A stretch of 64,000 nucleotides of DNA from Gonocerus acuteangulatus (lineage: Eukaryota > Arthropoda > Insecta > Hemiptera > Coreidae), in NCBI GenBank assembly GCA_946811695.1, contig OX328124.1, forward strand, positions 29,382,148-29,446,147. The letters are read 5' to 3'. Each line of letters opens with the position of its first letter. Position 1 is the stretch's first letter. The position numbers and the translations under genes were made by a program. Shown here in pieces: positions 1-12,000 of this stretch. The notes beneath the pieces were generated by a model that was given only the letters and a program-made list of their open reading frames with translations, had not been told where the DNA came from and did not search any database.

Positions 1-214
1 TTATATTTGCCCATTTTTTGGCTTGAGATTCTAATGGAGCCAAGGTTATAAGATGGAATGTCTTGTTAATGTGAAGCCAGAGGATGTATCTGTCTCAGAG
101 TGGGTGCCCCTGCTATTATTCGAATTAATTAAACTATTGTATGAAAACAGGAAGACATACATCATGAGTGACTTCATTTTCAAATTTTATTATATAAAAG
201 TAATCAAAGTAAAA

Positions 215-258
215 TGTTTCTTGACACTGGGGGTGCTCCAGACCAGTGTCAAGAAACA
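215..258. repeat. Perfect 16-bp inverted repeat (hairpin)
   Basis: TGTTTCTTGACACTGG at 215-230 is exactly reverse-complemented at 243-258, leaving a 12-nt loop. It sits in intronic sequence. It may be a MITE remnant or a small foldback; no miRNA-like length or flanks are evident. Confidence 0.7.
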
Positions 259-464
259 GTTAACGTAAAGCTAACCCGTTATCTATAGGTTAGCAGTAAT
301 AGCAATTTAACCAACAGAGGTTAAAATTCATTGTAAATAATAAATGTACGTTAAAATTTAAAAATTTATGTTTCCAAGATGTCATTTGGAAACACCCATT
401 ATATTTGCGAGCATTACCAAGAAGTGTTCTGACTGGGGATGCTGATGTGTGTGGAGGCTGTGCA

Positions 465-860
465 AGGGTTCAGGATATTATTACCTCGGATGGACCATTA
501 CCAGGTATTGAGTAAACACTATGAGGGACAAAATCACAGTTTATTTCTAGTAATTCAAGGTCTGGCATCATAGTTGAAATGAACCGCAAATAAAAATAAT
601 ATTATGAAATAGATACAGTATGATAAAAGCTGACCTGTTATCGTCCTAGCAACGCATGCTGCCTAGGCTTGCCTGCTCTAACCAACTAAAAATTCAAACC
701 CCTCTAAAAATATTTAAAAATTTGAATATCCAAAAACCCTTTCTTAGCGAGTGTTTACGTTCTAAAGGGAGTGTCCATGCAAAATTTTCTGTCAAGTAGT
801 TTGGGCTGGGCAATTAAAGTCACTGAGTGAGTGAATGGTATTTAACAAATATGTAGTAGA
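465..860 (-). mobile_element. Helitron fragment (5' end), minus orientation
   Basis: This stretch is closely similar to 56530-56910, the 5' half of the complete Helitron at 55555-56910; both contain TAGCAACGCATGCTGCCTAG. On the minus strand it begins TCTACTACATA next to a T, as expected for a Helitron 5' end inserted between A and T. The CTAG 3' end is missing, so this copy is truncated near 465. Confidence 0.65.
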
Positions 861-1018
861 TTCCATGTCACATTTAGAAAAAATAAGATTGCCAGGGTGG
901 TGCCAAGTGTCAATAGATTTATGACCATTGAATTCATATCCTTTTTTTTTTTCAAACTTCCACAGTCCAAGTTTTAAGGTCTTCAGGATATGATTGTATC
1001 AATGTTTAGATCACCAAC

Positions 1019-1049
1019 GTTTTACCAGATATTCTGCTGGCTTCCTCAG
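1019..1049 (-). other. Hammerhead-like core motif, locus 1 (degenerate)
   Basis: On the minus strand: CTGAGGA, then a hairpin with arms GCCAG and CTGGT, then AAAAC. CTGAGGA fits the hammerhead CUGANGA box. The second box has A in place of the first G of GAAAC. See the other loci at 35482, 43051, 48862 and 49282. Confidence 0.35.
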
Positions 1050-1375
1050 GGTTTCTTCTGGGAATGAAGTTTGATTTCATTTTTTTTTTCTTATTATATT
1101 GGATAAAAAGGGCATTAACAGTGGCATGCTTCATGTTACTAATTGAAAGAAAAAATTATTATTGAGAAAAATTATTATATTCTTCTAAAGCTTTGTATAC
1201 TTTAATTAATGTATCCAATCCTGTATGTTCCATTAGGTTTAGAAAATTAATAAAACTTGTTTCAAACCTTCTTTGTGAAGAATAGGATTTATTTTTTAGG
1301 TGGATGCAACGTTTCTTGTAATAAATTTATTATTCCATAACATGTCACTAAAATACTGCATATTTTTCTTCTCAG

Positions 1376-4300
1376 AAACTTTTGAATGGCCTTTCTAAAC
1401 AGCTGGAAACAGATATTACATCGATGAGAGATTCAGAAACGTTAGAGGATCGAAAACATTTAGAAATAAAAGATATGCAAAAAAGTATAAGGCAGATGGA
1501 AGAAAAGATTGAAAAGTGTAAGGTATGAACCAAAGTTGTAGAGATTAAAAAAAATTCTAAGAAACTGCAGGAACAAACTAATTCTTTGTCTCAAACATTC
1601 AATTTAGATATATTAATATTTCATTTGAAATTGCAGATTGATATAAACAACAACACAAACAAAATGAATACTTTGAAAGAATCACTTCAATGGGGAGAAG
1701 ATGCGCTTTTTGCGTGGCAGGAGGAATTGGCTAAGGGAGAACGAGAAACTGAAATATTAAAAACATACAAACTTCAAGATGAGGAGAAATTTCAAGTTTA
1801 GTAAAAATAACACTAAAATCAGATATTTATTTTACTCTCAGTACAAATTGCAGTAAAATGATTTCTCGTCATTAAACTCTCCATTTTTTTCAGAAATTAG
1901 ATTTAGAAAGGCAACAAGTCCAAGCTGATCTAAATGAAGCTGAAGAATTAGAAAAGAGGGAAGCTGACCGACACAGAATCTTATCACTTCAGCTGGAAAA
2001 TGTTTCAAAGTTATACAAAGAGGTAAAATTCATTTACAAAACAATCTTGAACATTTTTATACTTGTGATACTGTGTGAGGTGTTTGTTGCAAAGCAAATA
2101 ATTTATCTATGAGGAAGGTAGATCCGTCATTATAAGTACCTTCTCAACAATTACTACTAATTTATCTTAATTTAATATTCATTTATTTATTTACTTGGAT
2201 CTTACTTTAATAAAATAAATTTGTTGTAAGTGCTTTTTATTTTCCATAGGCATATAATGAACGTGAAAGGCTTATGAAGGTTTGGCATGATTCTGTAGAC
2301 ATATGCCACAGTCGGGAAGAAGAGATTAAAAGGATCACAGAAGTAAGCTATAACCACTTGATTTTTAGACATAGTTCCTAAACAGCTATGATTCTCTTAC
2401 TTTTTATAAATTATATTGTAGATCCTTTGTGAAGTAAGAAATAGAGCTCGAAATAAATGTTCGGAATTATATGAACAGCAGAAATTCTATGAAGAAATAA
2501 AAAACATGAATGATTCAATTGAAAAAGAAAGTACAAAATATCGAATGCAATCGCAAAAACTAAGAGAAACACTTGGAGATTTAGAAGGTTCCTTGAAATA
2601 TTTTCTTCAAGAGGTAATCTATTTTTAACTAATTTATTTGTATTTAAACTGTATATGAACCAAAATTGTCAATTATCCATTTCTTTTAGAGAGACGCAAA
2701 GAAAAAATCAGTTGGAAATTTGAGTGGGCAAGTTGAAATAGAAAGAATGAGAAATTCGGAGCTTCAATCTAAAAACAAAGGTATACAAAAGTATTATCGG
2801 ACAAATTATTATTGTTACCTATTTATTTCTTATGCTGAACCAGAATAAAGGAAATTTGAATAGTTGATAGTCTATATGGAAACGTTTGCTTTAAAAAAAA
2901 AATAACGAATAAATTATAATATTGCTATATGGATAAAATACTCTAATTTGGGAAAAAGTTGTGATAAAAAAAAGTAAATTGAAGTTTTTTTTTGTTTTTT
3001 TTTTAATTCTATTCTACTTTTATTTTAGTTTTCCATTTGGTGATAAACTTCCTCTTTATCCTTAGTTATTCACAATAGTGTAGGTTTCAGGAAAAAATAA
3101 ATAAAAACAAGAGAAAAAGAAAACTAAAAAAAGATGGAGAAGCTATATTTTTATTAAAGGTTGTGATTTGTATAGATCTAATTATCATATACAAGTAGCG
3201 GCTGTCATCGGTCAAAAGCAGTCAAAGGATCATTTAATTCTTGTCATGTTTGACCAAATAAAAAAATAGTAAATCAATATTAACATCCACTCATGACAGA
3301 GTTTTTGGTGTGGAAATCAAAATCAAAAAATAATTTAAAAACATTTGTGTTTCTTTGTAATAAATTTTTGTGCATTGATTTAAAATGTGATTAAAATTTA
3401 AAATGTTTCTCAGGAATCACTCTAATAAAAAAATGTAGTGTTTTTATAATCACAGATAGAAACAAAATATTATTTACTTATCTCAAGCCAGGTTCACAAG
3501 CTCATGCAATTTGAGCATATTGGTTTGCTTAAGCCAGTTAGCACAAATAAATCGTTACATGTGAACAGAAGGATTTGGCATGGACAAACCAAAAATGTTG
3601 GCTTGTTTAAAATCTGTCTTGCCAGAAAATTGGCTTTAGGTTGGTGTCTGAACAATACTCAGGCCTCGGCAACAAACTAGAGCATGCGCATGGGTGTCTG
3701 GTGTCATTTCACCACCCGTTCCTGATTCTTTTTCACTTATCAATTGACTGTTTATATTCAGTTTCATGAGCATTTGTTCAGTGTTTATTCAAATGATCGA
3801 ATGAAAAAAATTTTCCCTCTGAATTTTTGAAAAATACAAGTCGTTTGTAAAAAATCAACAGCGAAAAGTGCAGCAACCAAAATACTTTTCTCATGTGTAC
3901 GCCATTTTAAAAAAGTGGACTCCCAAATAACTGCGAAAATCATCAGGGTTACTGTATAATTCAACTATTAAATTGGTATGAGAAAACAAATCTCTTTTTA
4001 GCAACCATGGTTTATACCTTTTCTTCTCCACCTTCAATACTATATACTATAAGCAAACTGTTCTCAGAGTTTCTCCCTGAACAGTGGTTCAAGCCAAAAT
4101 GAACATTTGGCCAGTTCATTTTTACTCAGTTTATTTGAAAAAATTTGCTTGCTCAAACCATTTTGAACAAATTGCTTAAGCGTGTGAACCCGCCTTTAAA
4201 TTTATGAATGTCCCATTGTTTTAGTAACAAATCTGTACTAACATATAAATATTTTAAATAATTTACATGTTTAACTCATTTATTTTATTAAAGAAATTTA

Positions 4301-7300
4301 AAATTGTACCAATTTTTCTTCCTAAATTTGTTCAAGCTCGACTTGAGAAGTTAGACAAATTGATAGAATCAATGTCTAACCTTCAACAAGAGTGTGATGT
4401 ACTAAAAGTGGATACAATGACAAATGAACAAAAGTATAAGACTGCCCAAGATATGTACGAAGTAAGTACTTAAACTATATACTTATACAATCTGAAGAAC
4501 TAAACACAACTCACTTTAAACTCTAAAGTAAAAAAGTTTGTCCCGAAGTAGCTCCAAAACTCCTCAACAAGGCAACCTACAAAATAAATTTAAGATTTTT
4601 TTTCTTTTATGAACAGTTCACTTAATTATTTAAAGAAACAAAGCGATTTCTTTCAGGTAAATTCTCACTGATGCAGTTCTAGTTTTTGTAACTTTATGTA
4701 GCCACACGGTATAAATTAGAAGTACTTATGAATCTCAAGTTTCTTAAAGTCCAATATTGTTAGAATTTTTGTATTTCATGATTTGCCTTTTTCCCAATCA
4801 CTTTCCTCTGCACAATGAGATTAGAGATTTCTTATCTCTTACTGAAATTTGTTTCATTTATTTCCATTTTATTTTTCTGCCCGAGAACATCTGTTTGTAC
4901 ATATTTTTTTTCTACTTTAGATGAGCTGTAGAGCGTCTGACGAAGAAGCAAAAGAAGTAGAGAGACTATTTTTACTTTCTCTGCAACTAAAACAGGAGAT
5001 GAACAAATACAAAGAACAAGAATTACTCAAAATAAAAGATGTGGACCTATCAAAAAAAGTAGAAAAAGATTTAGAAAAAAAACTCGAAGCAACAAAAGAA
5101 GATGTAGAAATAACAAGGAATTGTCTCATTGCAGCAGTAAGTATGAATATATTTGTGAGTTTTCTTTAACATGGGCTACTCGATTTTGAGGAAAACATCC
5201 TCTTCAGTAATGTTGTTTTTTTCTTTTTCTTGGACAAAATATAAAATGTTTACATTTAAATTACAATTTTGTGCTACTAGGTTTTAGGAATTCAACTACT
5301 TTAGTTATTACCACCAGCTATTTTTATTGAAATTGTTTATTGGTCTGAATATTAACACATGAATGAAGATCTAAAAAAAATAATTAAAGCAGTTATTGAT
5401 TTATAGAAAATATTAAACTGATTCTCAGGCTTGGGCAATAAATATCAGGTAACACAAAAAGTCCTGTCGTTTTATTTTAAATCCCATGTTTACTAATTTC
5501 TTACTTTAATACCACAATGATAAATAAAGAGCAACCTTGTAGGATTAGAAGATGCTTGTTTTGGCAGAAAACTGGACTACTTTAACTTTAATCCAGTTGA
5601 CGTTCTGAGCTGGAAAAAAATGTTTACAATGATCTCCTTTGAAACGCAAATTCGCTCGATTTTACTCTATGAATATAATATAGGCCTAAAAGCCACCGAG
5701 GCTGCTCGTAAACTGCGTCAGGTGTTTGGGGAGGATGCTCTCTCAGATTGGAAGGCGCAATTCTGGTTTTCAAAATTTTGTAGAGGGGATGAATCGCTCA
5801 TGGATGAACTTCGAAGTGGAAGGTCGGAAGTTGTAGATGACGACGCCCAGACAGAAATCATTGAGTCCGATCCACGACAAACTTGCTCTGAAATTGCTGG
5901 ACAACAATGTTTCCGAGTCTGCCATCAGAAATCACCTACCTCAAATTAGTAAGACCAAAAACCTTGATAAGGGGGTTCCCCATAAACTGACCAACCGCAA
6001 GATCACACGGGACAAATTCTTAGCCATTGGCTGGGAAACTCTACCTCACCCACCATATTCCCCTGATTTGTCACCATCTGATTACCACCTGATCAGAGCT
6101 CTAGACAACAGTACGCGGGGGAAAACGTTCGCGGATGTGACGAGCTCGAAAAACACCTTAGAAACGTTTTCTTCATCCAAACCAACTGAGTTTTATAAAA
6201 ATAGGAGTTTGGGATCTTGAGGCACGTTGGAAGAAGGTTTTTGAGAGTGAGGGTAACTATTTCGATGAATAAATCTTATTTGAAATATTTTTTGCTTTAT
6301 TTTTACAGTATTTCAAAAAAACGACAGAACTTTTTGCGTTACCTGGTACGTAATATGCTATTTAGTCATGCCTAATTGGTCCCCTACAGCAGTTTACTTA
6401 CATTTGTTAAAATATCATTACAAATGGTACGAATACATTTAGATCACATGGATAAATGTGAAATTATATTTTATTCATGTTATTCAGTGAAAAAAAATTG
6501 GATGTTTACACTAATCATCAATTCTTTTTGCAGATCTCTGTGATATTGATAGTAATAATTTCCTTCACAAATATGGGGAATAAATAATAAATTACTTTCA
6601 GATTGGTTTAATTAAAAAATCCCATAATATTGAAAACTCTAAGGTATTGGTTTAGAAATCATCTCTAGTGCTTAAAATGAATTTTTTGACAAACTCTTGA
6701 TTATTTGGTATTAATGTGCAACTAGTTCAAGAAAATAAAATTCATTAAGGTTTTTAGTTTGGTGAATGCATCCCTGCACGGAGGATCCATTCCATTTGAC
6801 ATATTGACATAAATTATACAAAGACCCAATAGCTTTTTCTCTGCTGTTGATGATGTATCTTCACAATATACAAGGCGCAGAGAACTAAAACAGTCAAATG
6901 TATATTAATACTTGCTAACTTCTATTATTTTCCTATTTACTTAATTTATAATTTTGTTATACATTACTATTTATTAATTACAGCTTAATATTTAAATCCA
7001 CAATTACTACATGAATATGGTTAAATATTTAATATTAGTCAATTGGGATTTATTAATTATGGTTTAATATAAATTGATCTTTCATTTATAAGATTAATTT
7101 TTTTACAAATTATGAGTCAATTTAATCCAAAGTGATTTTAGATAGCTGAAGAAGCTGTCCTGAAACAGAAAATCATGGAACTTCAGGATAAATGTTCTGG
7201 TAGAGAAGAAAAAGAAGTGCTTGAATCTGAAATAAATGAACTTGAACCTGAAGAATCTCAATTGATAAAAGAGAAATTGCAACTGCAATTACGGTTAAAA

Positions 7301-7533
7301 ACATTGCAGGTAACTCTTCAATCAGAAGAATATTGATAATTTCTCTGACAAGACAAATTGTTTCTATTACAGGTGTATCGGCTTCCTTTTCCAGCGCTGT
7401 TTTTGTTTTGCTTATAGCAGGATATTTCGCAGGAATCCCAGCCTGCTTCTTCAGACTCACCTTCATGGTTTTCTATGTGGCTTCTTTTATTATGCTAAAA
7501 TAGGGTTATTTTAGTTATGGCGATATAATAATA

Positions 7534-7609
<76 letters not shown>

Positions 7610-9058
7610 CATAAGTATGGTAGAATTCCTGCAAAATATCAGAGATATGTTATCTATTAATCAGGAAGTTGTAACCTTATAATAGAAGATCTACTCGCAT
7701 CCATGAGCTTAGTTAGTTGGTGCTAGGATCATTCAATAGAATAAATCTCCAGATCATTGATTATAATAAAGGCGATATTTTTTTTTAATCTGTATATATT
7801 TAAAACATTTGTTTTTTATTTACGGAGCATCAACATACTATTAAATGGAGGTTTCCATCTGCTACCCAGCCCCTTTGCATAGTTCAGGTCTCAATGAATG
7901 GCCTAATTTGTTTTTTATTAGTTGATGCAAACATAGAGATTATAACCATAAATATTATACCAATGCCGAGATATTGACTTGATACTATTTAAACAAAAAA
8001 AAAATTTCAAAAACGGTTTTAAAAAATAAAAACTATATTTAAGAATTAAAAAAAAAAAAAAAAACGTTTTTAAGCATGCCATTGACAGGTCCGAAACCTC
8101 GAATGAGAAAGTGGCAATGAACAACGTGTATAGAAAGAAATAATGAAATTGTATTGGGAGAAATGAGATGAGATGAGCTCAGCTATTTTAATGCCTTCCT
8201 TTGGAACTAGGAGGGTAAAATGGGCTCCGCTCGATGAGTATCTAAGATCATGGGGGCTGTCGTCTCGTAAGAGTTAAGACAGAAGCTTTTGAAAGTTTCT
8301 CAATTTGAATAATTCTTATTTAATAATGATTATGCACAGTTCCATTTAAATTATCATGACAATCATTTAGTAAACATCTGTACCTGATCTTATACATATA
8401 TTTTCAAATGCAACTTTTATTCTATACTTAAATCTTAGTGCTAATTTTCAGAAAGAATATCAGGATAAAATTTCCAAGTTACGAAGTGGAGAAGAAGAGC
8501 TAGAATCATTGAAAGAATCGTACAAAACAAAAAATATATATCTTCATGCAGACAAAAAAGCAGTCGATGAACTAAAGGAAGATATACATAAAAACCGTCT
8601 GCAGCTTAATTTGCTTACAATGCGAGAGCATTGTATTAGAGAAAATATTGCTCGTGATGACACAACAGTCTGTAAACTTGAGCGTCAGAGAGACATCCTG
8701 GAGTCGGTAACTTTTCTTCCATTGGCTCTAATAATAACTATTGAAAAAATTACTTAAACGTGCTCTCCTAATATTTACTAAATAAATAAATTTATTTCAT
8801 TTTAAAAGAAATTATTTTACAGGCAATGAAAGATAGGCAGCGAGAAATTGAAGCACAGAAGGAAGTATTGATTGGAAAGAAAAGGAGTCTTATGGAACAA
8901 AAATCTATGCTTGGCAGAACAATAGAACATCTTAATGTCCGAATTCAGCAAACTCAGTCTAGGTAAATTATGAACATAAAAATAATAACCTATATAGAAA
9001 GAAACAAACAATTAAAACATTTGCTATTCGCACTAGTATTTCTAGAGTGACAAAGCTC

Positions 9059-9093
<35 letters not shown>

Positions 9094-12000
9094 TGAAAAT
9101 GTGTCACTCTTGCCCATTTAGGGGGAATAGCATTAAGAAAGGTAGAGTGACACAAGGGCCCTCTAGCGTACAAGATCTGAAGCTAGGTACATACAGTTTT
9201 TTTTTTTTTTTTTTTTAATGTGTTGTCAACCACCAAGCGGTCATTAAACACATGTTTTAAGAGCTAGGAGCTGTACTGCTGTATTAGTAATTAATGCACT
9301 AGTTTTTAAATTTAAGATACGCGAATAATGATGCAATTTTTTAGTAATGAAGTGTTTGTTTATTTATTGATTTTCTCGGAGTTATTTAATTGTTTTTGAA
9401 ACTAAATAGAATATGTATATGTATACACTCACACACATATACACATATACACACATTTATACATAATAACAATTTTTTAGTAATGAAGTGTTTGTTTATT
9501 TATTGATTTTCTCGGAGTTATTTAATTGTTTTTGAAACTAAATAGAATATGTATATGTATACACTCACACACAAACACACACATATACACGTATACACAC
9601 ACACACACACACAAAGCACATAACCACACATATAAACACACGCATGCATTTTTTTTTTCATTTTTTTTTTTTTATTTTATTATTTTTTTTTTTATTTTTT
9701 TTTAACACAGCTGATTTGGTTGTGGGTTTTAGTGCTAGTTAGTTTTAAATTTTATCTATTAAATCTGTGGAGCTTAAAAATTCAAAAAGCTTAAGGATTT
9801 GGTTGGGATGATCCGCCAGAATTTCACTAATTGTATTTGATAGCTGGGCTTCTCTTCTTTGCTTCTCGTAAATTCTGCAGTCAACCAGAAGGTGGTGCAC
9901 GGTGATTCTTTCATTGCATTTTATGCAGATAGGTGGGTCGTCTCGAGACATCAGAAATAAATGAGTTATTCTCGTATGTCCGATTCTAAGGCGAGTCAGG
10001 ACTCTTTCTTCTTTTTTCGATGATCTGATAGATGTCTTCCATGGTCTTACTTCCTTTTTTATGTGATATAATTTGTTCTCCTGTGCTACGGTATCCCATG
10101 TACTCTGCCATTTTTTTTAGAATTTTATATTTGACATAACTTACTAGGTCATTCTGAGGTATTCTGGAATATTCTATCCCTTCGTATACTGTTTCTTTGG
10201 CTAGTTGGTCTACTGCTTCATTACCCGGTATCCCGCAATGACTGGGTATCCACACAAATATTACTGCTTGCGTCTGCTGATTCAATTCTTCAATAGCTTC
10301 TAATATCTCTATAATCAGTGGGTGTTTGGAGAATGGCTTGTTCATAGATTTTAGTGTTGAAAGAGAGTCAGTGAATATAATAATATTACCATATTTCGGA
10401 GCTATAATATTCAGAGCCTTCAGAATACCAAATAATTCCGCTGTATAGTTGCTGCAGTTGGGATCTAATGTAAACTTGTAACCAATTTCTTCTGAATAGA
10501 TTGCGGAGCCTACTCCAATATTGTCCTTTGAACCATCAGTAAATACGCCTTGTCCTTTTGGCAGTTCACTTTTTAGTTTTTTTAAATTCAGTGAGCAAAA
10601 TTAGAAGGTCGGTGTCCTTTTTAATGTATTTGGTAAGGGAAAGGTTAATTTTCGGAACTGTCATCGTCCAAGGAGGTTTTGAAAAGGAGGTGTTGTGGAT
10701 AATACTTCGAGTGTCAATGTTTAATTCATTTATGATCTCATTAGTTCTGATGGAGAAGGGTTTTCTGTTGTATGGATATGAGCGATTGATATTGCAATTT
10801 AGATATTGATTAAGTGGGTGATTTATTGCTGCTTTTATTCCTATGAAATTTGATAGAATAATTTGTTGTCTACGCAAGTGGAGTGGAAGCTCTCCTGCTT
10901 CAACACAAAGGCTGTTTACTGGGCTTGATCGGTATGCACCGGTTGATAGTCGGATCCCACAGTGGTAAACGGAATCGAGCATTTTTAAAGTTCTAGGTGA
11001 TGCTGAGCCGAACACTGAGCATCCATAGTCAAGGCTGGAGCGAATGTAACTGCGGTATAGCATGAGCATGGTTTTCCGGTCAGCTCCCCAAGAGTTGGAT
11101 GTCATGGTTTTAAGGATGTTCAACTTTCTTTGGCATGTTGATTTGAGAGATTTTATGTGCTGAGCCCAAGTTAAAGATCGGTCAAATATAACTCCCACGT
11201 ACTTAGCCTGCTCACTAATATCTATAGAGTGATTATTTATTGTAAGAGAAATGGTGGAGTTCATTTTTCTTGAAGAAAATAATACTCCAACAGTTTTACT
11301 AGATGAAATTGAGAAACCATGATCTGCTAGCCAAGAGCTAATAATGTCCAGAGAATTTTGAATGGTGTTTTGGAGAAAATCTATTGAGGTGTTGGAGGTA
11401 TAGATGACGAGATCGTCAGCATAGAGCATCGCTTTGACTGCAGCAGGTATGCACTTGAGTAGTTTATTTATTGCAACGGAGAAGAGAAACGCACTTAACA
11501 CACATCCTTGAGGAACGCCGTTCTCTTGGGAATATTCGTCTGACAAACAGCTACCGTTACGGATTTTGAATGATCTATTTTTAAGAAAATTTATTATAAA
11601 CTGTAGAATGTGGCCTGTAATACCTAGTTCGATTAGGCTTTCTATTAAAAAATCTTCGCCACACTTTGTTGAATGCTGTCTCAATATCTATAAATATGGC
11701 CAGTAATTTTTCTCTTAGGCTAAAGGCTTCTCTGATATCAGTTTCAAGACGAATCAGATTCTCTCTTGTACCTCTTCCAGGCCTGAACCCGCTTTGCCAT
11801 ATTTCGTATAGGTTATTCTTCTCCATGTGCCAGTGTAAGCGGTTCATAATCATTTTTTCTACCAACTTGCAAGGGCTACAGGTCAGAGAGATAATTCGAT
11901 AACTGGTTGCTTCATGACGTGGTTTTCCAGTTTTTAATATAGGTATGGCTATGGATTTAGACCAGGTCTCTGGGAATTTTCCGGTTAGAAACATTTTATT

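Larger units (their letters stand above)
1..1375. other. Upstream intron of ccdc39, repeat-bearing
   Basis: No coding exon is recognised here. The stretch holds a 16-bp perfect hairpin (215-258), a fragment resembling a SINE core (about 271-300), a Helitron fragment (465-860) and a hammerhead-like repeat motif on the minus strand (1019-1049). A short open frame at 53-268 overlaps the hairpin and has no splice or family support. Confidence 0.5.

Noticed and set aside
4921..5169. Open frame starting ATG right after an acceptor, possible separate start
   Set aside because: The ATG is an internal Met of ccdc39 exon 8; the frame joins the preceding exon at 4461 and the donor at 5137.
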